Origin: Deltaproteobacteria bacterium
Lineage (GTDB): Bacteria > Desulfobacterota > Syntrophobacteria > BM002
Direction: 5' to 3'
DNA: 9,250 nt
Assembly: GCA_020350905.1 (NCBI GenBank)
Contig: CP070843.1
Coordinates: 190,372-199,621, forward strand
Below are positions 1 through 5,310 of the stretch, in pieces. The notes beneath the pieces were generated by a model that saw only the letters and a list, made by a program, of their open reading frames with translations, made no database searches and was not told the origin of the DNA. Position numbers and translations under genes: made by a program. Numbering within the stretch: the first letter of the stretch is position 1; each line of letters opens with the position of its first letter.

Positions 1-95
1 AGAGCATAGGGCATAGGGCATGGGGCAGAATTGCGGATTTCGGATTTCGGAATGCGGATTTAGAAAGGCATAGAGCATAGCGGATAAGGATCAGG
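1..95. repeat. Intergenic word-type repeat tract
   Basis: Short words recur in tandem: GGCATAGG-like units at 5-27 and again near 68-80, and CGGATTT-like units between about 34 and 62. The same GGATTTCGGATT words occur in the repeats at 1077-1142 and 6682-6840. I see no gene in it. The left end is cut by the window edge. Confidence 0.6.
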
Positions 96-105
96 GATCG
101 GGCAC

Positions 106-906
106 GTGGCAAAACCACCTCTCCACAGAGCCGCCGTCCAAATTCAAAGATGTGCACAGGGGCTGCCAAGCCTTGTTTCCAGGTTGCTGCAGGGACCCCT
201 TCTTTTTATCTATCCTCCAACTTGTGCAGGTTGCGCTCAGATCCTTGAATCTGAAACGCCAGCCCCGTTTTGCCCGGATTGTTTCAAAGCGCTGGATCTT
301 ATTTTGGAACCGTACTGTCCGCTGTGCGGAATCCCCTACCTGGCGGAAGCTCCTAGTCGCCACCTCTGTGGTGACTGTCTTGGCGGTGTTCACCACTTTG
401 ACCGAGCTCGGGCGACGGGGCTATACCAAGGACTATTCAGGGAAGTCATCCATCGATACAAATATCGCGGGCAGTTGTTTCTTGTCAGACCCTTAGCAAA
501 AATGTTGGCAGCACCTGCTAAAGAGCTAAGCCGGCTGCACAAGATCGATATCATTGTTCCGGTTCCCCTTCATCCAAAGCGTCTGCGGCAGCGCGGATTC
601 AATCAGGCCTCTTTGCTGGCAAGACGGTTAGGATCGGCATTGAAAATATCCGTTGATTATGCGAGCCTGAGGCGGTCTCGATGGACTGAACCACAAACTG
701 GCCTGACCCGCAGGCAGCGAGCAGCAAACGTAAGAGGTGCCTTTGGTCTCAAGACGCCAGAAAATGTGCGAGGAAAAGGTATCCTTCTCTTGGATGATGT
801 ACTCACCACCGGCGAGACTGTGAACCAGTGCGTCCGTGTGTTAAAAAAGGATGGAGGGGCCAAAGAGGTAGCAGTCCTGACTGTTGCACGAACTGTGGAG
901 ATGTGA
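106..906 (+). CDS. comF: ComF family protein (zinc-ribbon phosphoribosyltransferase)
   Basis: 266 residues from a GTG start. The N-terminal third carries paired cysteines typical of the ComF double zinc ribbon: C40/C43, C56/C59, C71/C74 and C88/C91. The C-terminal part is a type I phosphoribosyltransferase domain. It contains the ComF signature VPVPLHPKRLRQRGFNQ (about 151-167) and the PRPP loop LLLDDVLTTGET (about 227-238), with the adjacent acidic pair D230-D231. In naturally competent bacteria ComF helps bring single-stranded DNA across the inner membrane; in many others (GntX type) the role is unknown. No other competence gene is visible here. The start is uncertain: the upstream Shine-Dalgarno match is weak, homologues usually begin closer to the first CxxC, and a TTG at 184 is an alternative. 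Length fits the family. Family is secure; physiological role is not. Confidence 0.93.
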   Translation: MAKPPLHRAAVQIQRCAQGLPSLVSRLLQGPLLFIYPPTCAGCAQILESETPAPFCPDCFKALDLILEPYCPLCGIPYLAEAPSRHLCGDCLGGVHHFDRARATGLYQGLFREVIHRYKYRGQLFLVRPLAKMLAAPAKELSRLHKIDIIVPVPLHPKRLRQRGFNQASLLARRLGSALKISVDYASLRRSRWTEPQTGLTRRQRAANVRGAFGLKTPENVRGKGILLLDDVLTTGETVNQCVRVLKKDGGAKEVAVLTVARTVEM

Positions 907-981
907 GAGCGAGGCAAAGGTTTTGGGAGGTAATACTTGTCATTCGCGCGTCGAAACCACTGGTCAGCGACATCTGCAGAC

Positions 982-1142
982 AAAATTCGAAATCCGAATT
1001 TCGAAATCTTAAACAAATTCGAATTACCAAAATCCAAATGATCGAAACAGGAGACAAGTCTTCTTCAGTATTTGCGTTTTGAACATTTGAAAATTCGGAT
1101 TTTAGATTTGTTTCGTGCTTCGTGCTTCGAATTTCGGATTTA
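982..1142. repeat. Large imperfect inverted repeat, GGATTTCG family
   Basis: The left arm (about 982-1047) and the reverse complement of the right arm (about 1077-1142) share the same word order: AAATTCGAAATCCGAA-like, then AAACAAAT, then AAAATCC, then AAATG-TCAAAAC. A spacer of about 30 bases separates them. The element fills most of the 329-base gap between comF and rfaE2. A second copy with the same organisation lies at 6682-6840 and a degraded one at 4252-4360, so this is a dispersed family. I see no coding sequence in it. Confidence 0.75.
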
Positions 1143-1235
1143 GTGACAAACTCTTGATGTTCACAGTGAAACAGCACCATTGCCACCCTGATAACTGGTA
1201 CGGAAGTGTTGAACTATCTTTAAGATGGAGAGACG

Positions 1236-1736
1236 ATGATGAATGCGGCCGAAAAGGTCCTTGATCGCAATACCCTAAAGGAAAAGGTGGATTCACTGCA
1301 TAAGGCAGGAAAGCGAGTAGTCTTTACCAATGGCTGCTTCGACCTTATTCACATTGGACACATACGTTTGCTCCAAACGGCGAGGGAGAAGGGAGACTGT
1401 TTGGTGGTGGCGGTGAACAGCGACAGTTCGGTGCAACAGATAAAAGAACCAGGTCGCCCGCTTATGCCAGAGGGCGAGCGAGCCGAGGTGGTAGCCGCCC
1501 TTGGTTGTGTTGACTGGGTCACCATCTTCGTTGAACCTGATCCCCTCGTTCTGATTAGGCTGCTCACACCGGATGTCTTGGTCAAAGGGACCGATTGGTC
1601 GGAGGAAGAAATCGTGGGAGCTCCAGATGTGAGAGAGGCTGGCGGTCAGGTGCTCAGGATTCCCCTGGTGCCGGAAATCTCTACCAGCGTTATTTTAGAG
1701 AAAGTACGGACAGCAGCTCCTAGCAGTAAAACCTAG
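1236..1736 (+). CDS. rfaE2: D-glycero-beta-D-manno-heptose 1-phosphate adenylyltransferase
   Basis: 166 residues. Joins ATP and heptose-1-phosphate to make ADP-heptose for the lipopolysaccharide inner core; cytoplasmic. A cytidylyltransferase-like nucleotidyltransferase domain is visible: VVFTNGCFDLIHIGH at 28-42 with the HxGH motif H39-H42, VAVNSDSSV at 58-66, RPLMPEGERAEVVAAL at 74-89, and the closing EISTSVI at 147-153 (ISTS-type nucleotide-binding motif). The length fits the stand-alone RfaE2/HldE C-terminal domain; the kinase half (RfaE1) is not fused and not in the window. The start is the first of two adjacent ATG codons, with GGAGAGA at 1227-1233 upstream. It stands alone on its strand with repeats on both sides, so no operon partner is seen. 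The family assignment is strong. Confidence 0.95.
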   Translation: MMNAAEKVLDRNTLKEKVDSLHKAGKRVVFTNGCFDLIHIGHIRLLQTAREKGDCLVVAVNSDSSVQQIKEPGRPLMPEGERAEVVAALGCVDWVTIFVEPDPLVLIRLLTPDVLVKGTDWSEEEIVGAPDVREAGGQVLRIPLVPEISTSVILEKVRTAAPSSKT

Positions 1737-1760
1737 GAACAAAAATAGTGCACAGCACCC

Positions 1761-2006
1761 TTAGGTCATTAAGTCATTACGCTACGCTGTCATAACACTA
1801 CGTTGTCATTAGGTCGCCTTAAATGAGATCATCATTAACTGCGAAGCTATGATCCGGTCGCCTAATTGTATTGAAACCCAGTGAAACAGTGAATTTGTGA
1901 CCATATATGACAGCGGAGTGAATTGACGGCGGAGCCAAACTGGGGACCCGCTTGCGGGGACTGAGCGGAGCTAGGCGAGCGCGAAGAAATGACGCGAAGC
2001 TGAATG
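1761..2006. repeat. GTCATTA-word repeat spacer
   Basis: The spacer holds TCATTA/GTCAT words on the left (1764-1815) and inverse words such as AATGAC and GAATGACT on the right (about 1986-2008), forming a loose inverted pair. In the middle there is a short CCCGC/GCGGG palindrome near 1948-1960 without a T-run. The remainder (about 1820-1985) is GC-skewed 'gcggag' and 'gcgaag' words. No gene seen. Confidence 0.5.
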
Positions 2007-2007
2007 A

Positions 2008-2748
2008 CTAGTCCTTCCCACCCTTGCGGGCGAGCAAATGAGCGGCCGCTAGAGGGCCGTAGTTCCCTTTCTCTTTAAGCTCCCACCAGGAAAACCCTTT
2101 GGACTTCAATAGAACGTCGTATTCGCCCGCTGAAAGTGCTCCTGCTACGCACCAACTCCAGGCGTCCTCGAATCCTTCAATTATTGGCTCAATCTCCCCA
2201 ACGACGATGAGATCGGCCAGCGCCAGGTAGCCGCCGGGTCTGAGAGTCCGGCATATCTCTGCCAGTGCTTGATCTTTGTGGGGCATCAGGTTGAAAGAGC
2301 CGTTGGCAATAACCAGGTCTACGTTTGCGGGTCGCAGTGGAAGGTGCTCAGCATCACCAGCCACCCAGTGACAGCGTGGGTGCGCGCTAGCATGCTTTTT
2401 GGCCTGTCGGAGCAATGCGACAGTGATGTCAATACCGATGACCCTACCTGGTGGCTGCAGGGAAAGAGCAGCAACCTGACTGTCGATGCCCACCCCACAG
2501 CCCAAATCTATGACTGTCCAGTGAGGTTCGAGCTTGATCTCCTGCAACGGATTCCCGCAGCCGACGAAAAGATCCCAGGCTTTCTTCAAGATTGATAATC
2601 CTGAGGTGTCATAGCCGAGAGTATGCGCAAGATCCGCACCGCTGAGAATGGGGGCGTGGCTCACGTTGGCTGTGCCGGAAGTAGCGAGCCTCGCATACAC
2701 CTCTCGGACATAGGTTTTTATCGTTTGATGCGATGGTGTCTTTGGCAT
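2008..2748 (-). CDS. SAM-dependent methyltransferase, ArsM-like but missing a key cysteine
   Basis: 246 residues from the ATG at 2748; a longer GTG reading from 2796 adds 16 residues but has no clear ribosome site and runs towards the repeat at 2806. A class I Rossmann methyltransferase: motif I VIDLGCGVGID at about 79-89, acidic residue D107 in GIDIT, motif II AGDAEHLPL, and motif III LRPGGYLALAD. The upstream VGCGNP at about 62-67, the MPHKD segment and SWCVAGAL near 198-205 match the arsenite methyltransferase (ArsM) architecture. In ArsM three conserved cysteines handle arsenic. Here the CGNP cysteine (C64) and the CVAGA cysteine (C200) remain, but the 'SNCxxNL' cysteine is glycine (ANGSFNL, about G150). 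It may therefore methylate a different substrate. The methyltransferase fold is secure; substrate unknown. No arsenic-resistance genes are adjacent. Confidence 0.88.
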   Translation of the reverse strand: MPKTPSHQTIKTYVREVYARLATSGTANVSHAPILSGADLAHTLGYDTSGLSILKKAWDLFVGCGNPLQEIKLEPHWTVIDLGCGVGIDSQVAALSLQPPGRVIGIDITVALLRQAKKHASAHPRCHWVAGDAEHLPLRPANVDLVIANGSFNLMPHKDQALAEICRTLRPGGYLALADLIVVGEIEPIIEGFEDAWSWCVAGALSAGEYDVLLKSKGFSWWELKEKGNYGPLAAAHLLARKGGKD

Positions 2749-2805
2749 CTGATAGGCTACACCCGTAGTGACGAAAAATTTCACATAACAAATCACAACT
2801 ACAGA

Positions 2806-2891
2806 GGTTTCAGGTGTCGGGTTTCAGGTGTCAGGTAGAAGAAACATAGAAGCTGACACCTGAACACTGAAACCTAAAGCTCTGAAACCTG
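2806..2891. repeat. Inverted repeat of GGTTTCAGGTGTC words
   Basis: The left arm (2806-2836) contains GGTTTCAGGTGTC twice plus a third GGTGTCAGG. The right arm (2853-2891) contains CTGACACCTGAACACTGAAA and CTGAAACC, the reverse complement of the same words. About 16 bases separate the arms. This is a different word family from those at 982, 4252 and 6682. It sits immediately upstream of the minus-strand methyltransferase. Confidence 0.7.
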
Positions 2892-3150
2892 GTACCTCTT
2901 GGGACGATTGGCATTATGACAAAGAGGGTAGCAAGAAGCAACCAGCCCGGACATTTCATGAATCGGCTGTTCCGACCGTGGCTATGATCGTCCTTCCGGG
3001 CGTCCTCGGGCCTTGAACCCTGCGACGTACTGTTCAAGTACGGTTCGGATTCAAGCCCCTGTGGTTGCCAGGTGGGACGGTCATCTTCACGGTCTCGCGA
3101 CACAGATTCATAAACTATCCGGGCTAGGAGGTCGGGTGGAGTTTGTTCCC
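2892..3150. other. Unexplained spacer between the repeat and the regulator promoter
   Basis: About 260 bases with no convincing gene. A short inverted repeat CGTACT/AGTACG lies at 3026-3042 with a 5-base loop. A minus-strand reading frame starting near 2966 opens with a hydrophobic stretch but has no ribosome site and runs straight into the repeat, so I do not call it. No tRNA fold is evident. Confidence 0.4.
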
Positions 3151-3179
3151 TGGACAGAAAAGTCTGACATTGTTATAAT
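3151..3179 (+). promoter_or_regulatory. Sigma70-type promoter of the Rrf2 regulator gene, with possible operator
   Basis: The -35 box is TGGACA (3151-3156, 5/6 match) and the -10 box TATAAT (3174-3179, 6/6), 17 bases apart. The start point would be near 3186, giving a short leader to the ATG at 3213. Two direct half-sites, AGTCTGAC (3161-3168) and AATCCGAC (3177-3184), overlap the spacer and -10. CCGACTAATTT (3180-3190) resembles one half of an IscR type 1 site. This suggests autoregulation, by inference only. Confidence 0.7.
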
Positions 3180-3212
3180 CCGACTAATTTCATATACCTT
3201 TAGGAGAAATTT

Positions 3213-3629
3213 ATGAAGATATCCACTCGAGGTAGGTATGGCACGAGAATGATGCTGGACTTGGCTGCTCATCACGATCAGGGCCCAACTCCTCTTAGGG
3301 AAATCGCCAAACGTCAGGACCTTTCGGTAAAGTACTTGGAGCAATTGATTATTCCACTGAAAGCCGCTGGGTACATTCGCAGCGTCCGAGGCGCCAAGGG
3401 CGGTTACACTTTAGCAAGGAAACCTGACAAAATAAATGTTGGGCAAATCATCAAGGTTCTTGAAGGGGGTCTGTCCTTGGTGGATTGTGTTGACGATCCC
3501 AAAATTTGCGATCGCAAAAAAAACTGCCCAACTCGTGACATCTGGCTCCGTATGAGTGAGCGATTGATGGAAGAACTTTCCTCACTGACTCTTCGTGACG
3601 TCTTGGATGGTAAGAAAATACCAGCATAG
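3213..3629 (+). CDS. Rrf2 family transcriptional regulator, IscR-like
   Basis: 138 residues. An N-terminal winged helix-turn-helix (about 1-68) has the recognition region LREIAKRQDLSVKYLEQLI and the wing GAKGGYTLAR. Three cysteines C92, C99 and C105 match the spacing by which IscR-type proteins hold a [2Fe-2S] cluster (C92/C98/C104 in E. coli). The E. coli fourth ligand H107 has no counterpart; R108 stands there, so the fourth ligand or the cluster itself is uncertain. Start: ATG with TAGGAG at 3201-3206, downstream of a near-consensus promoter. No iscS, iscU or other cluster-assembly gene follows in this window, so it is either a solitary sensor or its targets lie elsewhere. Cluster-dependent repression is known for the family; here it is inferred. 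A cysteine-metabolism regulator (CymR type) is less likely because of the three cysteines. Confidence 0.93.
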   Translation: MKISTRGRYGTRMMLDLAAHHDQGPTPLREIAKRQDLSVKYLEQLIIPLKAAGYIRSVRGAKGGYTLARKPDKINVGQIIKVLEGGLSLVDCVDDPKICDRKKNCPTRDIWLRMSERLMEELSSLTLRDVLDGKKIPA

Positions 3630-3771
3630 TCGAAGTGGGCGGAAAGGGGAGACCATAGGGGTTCAGTATTTTTCCTGCCAAGGGAATAATAGAGGCACCA
3701 GGCGGTACGTCTTACTTCTCAACGTCCCTTCTCGGTAAGTAGTAGCTGCCCTTCGATTCCTTCATCCCTTG

Positions 3772-3780
3772 TGGTATAGT
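3772..3780 (+). promoter_or_regulatory. Possible extended -10 promoter for the ABM-domain gene
   Basis: TGGTATAGT fits the extended -10 pattern TGnTATAAT with one mismatch. The -35 region at the standard spacing is poor. It would give a leader of roughly 135 bases containing the stem-loop at 3802-3826. Confidence 0.35.
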
Positions 3781-3795
3781 TAAGGAGACAGCCTT

Positions 3796-3836
3796 GCGAG
3801 CGTCCAGCCGGAAACTCCGGATGGACCAGCGAGCGT
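3796..3836 (+). other. Leader stem-loop bounded by 8-base direct repeats
   Basis: GCGAGCGT occurs at 3796-3803 and again at 3829-3836. Between and overlapping them is a hairpin: GTCC (3802-3805) pairs with GGAC (3823-3826) and CCGGA (3808-3812) with TCCGG (3816-3820), around an AAC loop with a two-base internal mismatch. There is no T-run, so it is not a typical terminator of the upstream gene. It lies in the likely 5' leader of the gene at 3924. Function unknown. Confidence 0.45.
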
Positions 3837-3911
3837 TGCCAATGCAGAAATGAGGAATTTTCACCGTGAACAGCTGCCAGTTGTGCCATGGGCTGGAACA
3901 ATCCTGCAGAA

Positions 3912-3917
3912 AGGAGG
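3912..3917 (+). promoter_or_regulatory. Ribosome binding site fixing the ABM gene start
   Basis: A purine run AAGGAGGAGGAGG (3911-3923) lies directly before the ATG at 3924, with AGGAGG at optimal distance. This selects 3924 over an in-frame ATG at 3888, which has no such site. Confidence 0.75.
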
Positions 3918-3923
3918 AGGAGG

Positions 3924-4211
3924 ATGGCCATTCGAGTCCTAATAGAAAGAAGAATGGATCCGGAAAATGAAGCCGCTTTGAGTAGTCTTCTGATGAGGCT
4001 AAGAAGTAAGGCCATGCACGCCAAAGGCTACATCTCCGGTGAGACCTTACGCTCTCTGGAAGATCCCAATGAGTACTTGGTGATCAGTACCTGGAACAGT
4101 TTGGATGACTGGAGAAGGTGGGAAGCAGAGAAGGAACGACAAGAAATCCAGAGCCAGATCGATAGCCTGCTGAGGGCTCCTGCCCTCCAGCGGGTGTTTG
4201 TTTATGAGTAG
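3924..4211 (+). CDS. Small ABM-domain (antibiotic biosynthesis monooxygenase-like) protein
   Basis: 95 residues. The pattern matches the dimeric alpha-beta barrel (ABM) fold: an N-terminal strand AIRVLIERRM, a helix around ENEAALSSLLMRLRSKA, then GYISGETLRSLEDPNEYLVISTW with the strand and the typical aromatic W, then a helix NSLDDWRRWEAEKERQEI and a final strand ALQRVFVYE. ABM proteins include quinone-forming monooxygenases and haem-degrading enzymes, but most small members have no known role. I see no haem-ligand motif to choose among these. The start is set by the strong ribosome site at 3911-3923. It lies 294 bases after the Rrf2 regulator with its own possible promoter, so co-regulation with the regulator is possible but not shown. 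Fold assignment fairly sure, function unknown. Confidence 0.85.
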   Translation: MAIRVLIERRMDPENEAALSSLLMRLRSKAMHAKGYISGETLRSLEDPNEYLVISTWNSLDDWRRWEAEKERQEIQSQIDSLLRAPALQRVFVYE

Positions 4212-4251
4212 GGTTGCTCACTTCGTTCGCCGCATAGCGCACGCTCAAAGC

Positions 4252-4360
4252 CAAATCCGAAATCCGAAGCACGAAACAAATCCGAATGCTCAAAATCAGA
4301 ATGACCAAAACCTAAAGATCTCGATATGGTGTTGCAGCAACTGTGTTGAACATTTGGAAA
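4252..4360. repeat. Degraded copy of the GGATTTCG inverted-repeat family
   Basis: The left arm (about 4252-4314) carries AAATCCGAAATCCGAAGCAC followed by AAACAAATCCGAA, AAAATCAGAATGACCAAAAC. The partial right arm (about 4338-4360) has GTTGAACATTTGGAAATTCG. Same words and order as 982-1142 and 6682-6840. The right arm breaks off into a GC-rich stretch (4362-4405). No gene is seen in 4212-4460 on either strand. Confidence 0.65.
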
Positions 4361-4428
4361 TTCGAAACCGGGGCCTCGCCCGGAGGGTGGGGACTCCGAA
4401 GGAGAATTTCAGATTTATCTGCACCTGC

Positions 4429-4460
4429 TCCATGTGGCGAACAAACCGAGCCACCATGGA
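4429..4460 (-). terminator. Stem-loop directly after the queH stop codon
   Basis: On the minus strand, TCCATGGTGGC (4460-4450) pairs with GCCACATGGA (4438-4429): ten base pairs and one bulged base around an 11-base loop. It begins at the base following the TAG stop (4463-4461). There is no U-tract after it, so it is either a non-canonical terminator or a 3'-end stabilising hairpin. Confidence 0.5.
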
Positions 4461-5000
4461 CTACTGACGACGGGCGCCCAAGTACCGTTCTTGCTCGCTA
4501 TAAATACAGCCGCAATATTCCTGCCGATAAAGATTCAATTCTTTCGATTTCTGTATACCTTCTTGCCAACCTTGACGTAAGTCTCGATCGATAAATGGGA
4601 TCCCCTGTCCCTGCCCCGCTTCCTCACCGAGCTGGCGAACCAGTTCGTGATCCTGCCTCTTACTGTACAGCAGGGTGGTGGTAAAAGCATCCATACGGCT
4701 CTTCTTGGCCAGTTTGGCGGCTGCGTTTAGCCGGAGGTGGTAGCAGTAGTAACAGCGATTGGATTCGCGGAACGCCACCTCCCGCAGGAAGCTGACCACA
4801 TCATATTCGTCCCGGTATATTACCTCTAGGCCCACCTGTCCGGCAAACTGCTCCACCGTTTCCAAACGGCGACGATATTCCTGATAGGGATGGATGTTGG
4901 GATTATAGAAAAAACCGAAAACCTTAGATCCCTCATCCTGCATAACCTGAAGCGGATAGACGGCACAGGGTGCACAGCACATGTGGAGCAGAATTTTCAA
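4461..5000 (-). CDS. queH: Epoxyqueuosine reductase QueH
   Basis: 179 residues. QueH (formerly DUF208) reduces epoxyqueuosine to queuosine in tRNA, the last step of queuosine synthesis, and is unrelated in sequence to the cobalamin-dependent QueG. Diagnostic features are all present: MCCAPC at 7-12 with the adjacent pair C8-C9, FYNPNIHPYQEYRRR at 31-45, RCYYCYHLRL at 82-91 with C83 and C86, LLYSKRQ at 110-116, and YRQEYCGCIYS at 158-168 with C163 and C165. These supply the iron-sulfur and redox cysteines known for the family. The start is a TTG, which places the CC motif at the usual position; GAGGTG lies a few bases upstream. It has its own promoter (5051-5079) and a stem-loop just past the stop, so it is probably a single-gene unit. 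No other queuosine gene is seen in the window. Confidence 0.95.
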   Translation of the reverse strand: MKILLHMCCAPCAVYPLQVMQDEGSKVFGFFYNPNIHPYQEYRRRLETVEQFAGQVGLEVIYRDEYDVVSFLREVAFRESNRCYYCYHLRLNAAAKLAKKSRMDAFTTTLLYSKRQDHELVRQLGEEAGQGQGIPFIDRDLRQGWQEGIQKSKELNLYRQEYCGCIYSEQERYLGARRQ

Positions 5001-5050
5001 GATGGCACCTCACGAGGAGCTGTCAAGGCGTCAGAAGGAGCTGAGATTTA

Positions 5051-5079
5051 ATTATAAGTCAAAGTGATAGAAGGGGCAA
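5051..5079 (-). promoter_or_regulatory. Sigma70-type promoter upstream of queH
   Basis: Read on the minus strand: -35 TTGCCC (5079-5074, 4/6) and -10 TATAAT (5056-5051, 6/6) with a 17-base spacer. The predicted start is near 5044, about 44 bases before the TTG start codon. Confidence 0.55.
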
Positions 5080-5103
5080 ACATGACAGGAGTGTTGGAGT
5101 CCG

Positions 5104-5205
5104 GCGATTTTAGATTGCAGAATGCAGATTTCAAATTTAAGAGCTCAGAACCTAGCGGCAAGGAATACAGGTAGTCCCAGTCTGCAATCAGCAATCTGAA
5201 ATCAT
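5104..5205. repeat. Inverted repeat of AATCTGCAATC words
   Basis: The left part (about 5108-5140) has TTTTAGATTGCAGAATGCAG and GATTTCAAATTT. The right part (about 5180-5208) has TCTGCAATCAGCAATCTGAA and ATCATAAA, the reverse complement of similar words. It is a separate word family from the GGATTTCG repeats. It lies between queH and the flavoprotein gene; no gene is seen in 5001-5297. Confidence 0.6.
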
Positions 5206-5296
5206 AAATGACACCTACTCCATGCTCCAAATACCGCACGAATAGCACCAATGGGTTCTCTTGGCGAATCAGGCTCCATGGACTGGACCAGGCTGC

Positions 5297-5310
5297 GTTA
5301 CTTAAGTAAC
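5297..5310. repeat. 14-base palindrome over the flavoprotein stop; 10 bases recur upstream of the gene
   Basis: GTTACTTAAGTAAC is a perfect palindrome covering the TAA stop (5300-5298). CTTAAGTAAC (5301-5310) recurs at 6649-6658, 23 bases before the start codon of the same gene, so a 10-base direct repeat brackets the gene. It may be coincidence. Confidence 0.4.

Noticed and set aside
982..1142. CRISPR array
   Set aside because: The repeated units are degenerate, vary in spacing, are arranged as inverted arms and have no unique spacers; no cas gene is present.
3040..3060. tRNA T-arm-like sequence (GGTTCGGATTCAAGCC)
   Set aside because: No matching acceptor, D or anticodon arms can be placed around it.
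2831..3103. Minus-strand reading frame of 90 codons with an internal hydrophobic stretch (MKCPGWLLLATLFVIMPI)
   Set aside because: No ribosome site before any start, the C-terminal part is translated repeat sequence (2831-2891), and no family is recognised. Most likely fortuitous.
3719..4024. Minus-strand frame with hydrophobic segments opposite the ABM gene
   Set aside because: It is the antisense of the leader and the ABM coding region, with no ribosome site; the plus-strand gene explains the sequence.
5048..5251. Minus-strand frame of 67 codons between queH and the flavoprotein
   Set aside because: It is mostly translated AATCTGCAATC-type repeat and contains the queH promoter; no ribosome site or known domain.
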